A program made the position numbers and the translations under genes. 6,086 bases of DNA from Candidatus Dormiibacterota bacterium (GTDB lineage Bacteria > Chloroflexota > Dormibacteria > Aeolococcales > Aeolococcaceae): the NCBI GenBank assembly GCA_019234035.1, contig JAFALX010000379.1:1-6086 (forward strand). The letters are read 5' to 3'. Positions 5,952 through 6,086 of this stretch are shown here, piece after piece (the stretch's first letter is position 1; the number at the start of each line of letters is the position of its first letter). The notes beneath the pieces are model-generated. The model searched no databases and was not told where the DNA came from. It worked only from the letters and a program-made list of their open reading frames with translations.

Positions 5952-6086
5952 TCAGTCCTCGAGCGCGCAGGCGCAGGTGTTGACTTCCTTGTTGACCATC
6001 AGCTTGTTCTTCGTGTCGTAGACGTGCGTGGTGCACGGCATGCACGGGTCGAACGAGCGAATGGCACGGAGCACGTCGATGCCCTT
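5952..6086 (-). CDS. [NiFe]-hydrogenase large subunit, C-terminal end (5' part outside window)
   Basis: The last 44 codons of a large-subunit gene enter from the right edge. The motif AIRSFDPCMPCTTHVY contains the C-terminal nickel-binding pair C15/C18 of the visible part and the CTTH end of the mature protein. The maturation endopeptidase should cut after this His. The removable extension is 23 residues long, starting VYDTKNK and ending with TCACALED. The CxC near its end is unusual. It is the first visible gene of the - strand operon, and an intact protease is encoded four genes downstream. The motif suits respiratory, H2-oxidising group 1 or group 2 enzymes, but the fragment is too short to fix the subgroup. 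Confidence 0.92.
   Translation of the reverse strand, partial: KGIDVLRAIRSFDPCMPCTTHVYDTKNKLMVNKEVNTCACALED

Noticed and set aside
4637..5983. Plus-strand open frame of 448 codons
   Set aside because: Antisense to several recognisable minus-strand genes; no domain is visible in its translation.

Overview
The window is GC-rich bacterial DNA from a [NiFe]-hydrogenase locus. It is probably from an aerobic or facultative soil- or sediment-type bacterium; the phylum cannot be read from the sequence. The use of GTG and TTG starts, tight gene packing and a GGAGG ribosome-binding site fit a bacterium. No rRNA, tRNA, CRISPR array, transposase or plasmid function was found.

Layout. (1) Positions 3-473, + strand: the 3' end of a [NiFe]-hydrogenase large-subunit gene. 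Its protein stops exactly where a mature large subunit normally ends and has Gln in place of the usual terminal His/Arg. (2) Positions 474-1030: a gene-free convergent intergenic region with a strong hairpin just after that gene, a smaller hairpin, and a 31-bp inverted repeat (29/31 matches) flanking about 120 bp. (3) Positions 6086 down to 1031, - strand: one compact operon. Its order is a second, canonical hydrogenase large subunit (3' end only, with a cleavable C-terminal extension), a maturation-protease-like protein that has lost its metal ligands, a winged-helix-like protein with a Cys/His-rich tail, a small helical protein resembling the N-terminal part of hydrogenase-linked NifU-like proteins, an intact HybD/HupD-type maturation endopeptidase, a MoxR-type AAA+ ATPase, a CoxE-type von Willebrand A (VWA) protein, and a tandem ABM-like (dimeric alpha/beta barrel) protein.

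How the genes may work together. The intact endopeptidase should trim the extension of the operon's own large subunit after nickel insertion. The MoxR/VWA pair resembles the CoxD/CoxE, CbbQ/CbbO and NorQ/NorD pairs, which activate or remodel metalloenzymes, so it is a good candidate for a hydrogenase assembly or activation machine. The Cys/His protein, the NifU-N-like protein, the degenerate protease and the tandem ABM protein look like further dedicated accessory factors. That joint role is inferred from gene order and packing; the individual domain calls rest on motifs visible in the sequence. The + strand large subunit needs no protease and probably belongs to a separate transcription unit entering from the left.
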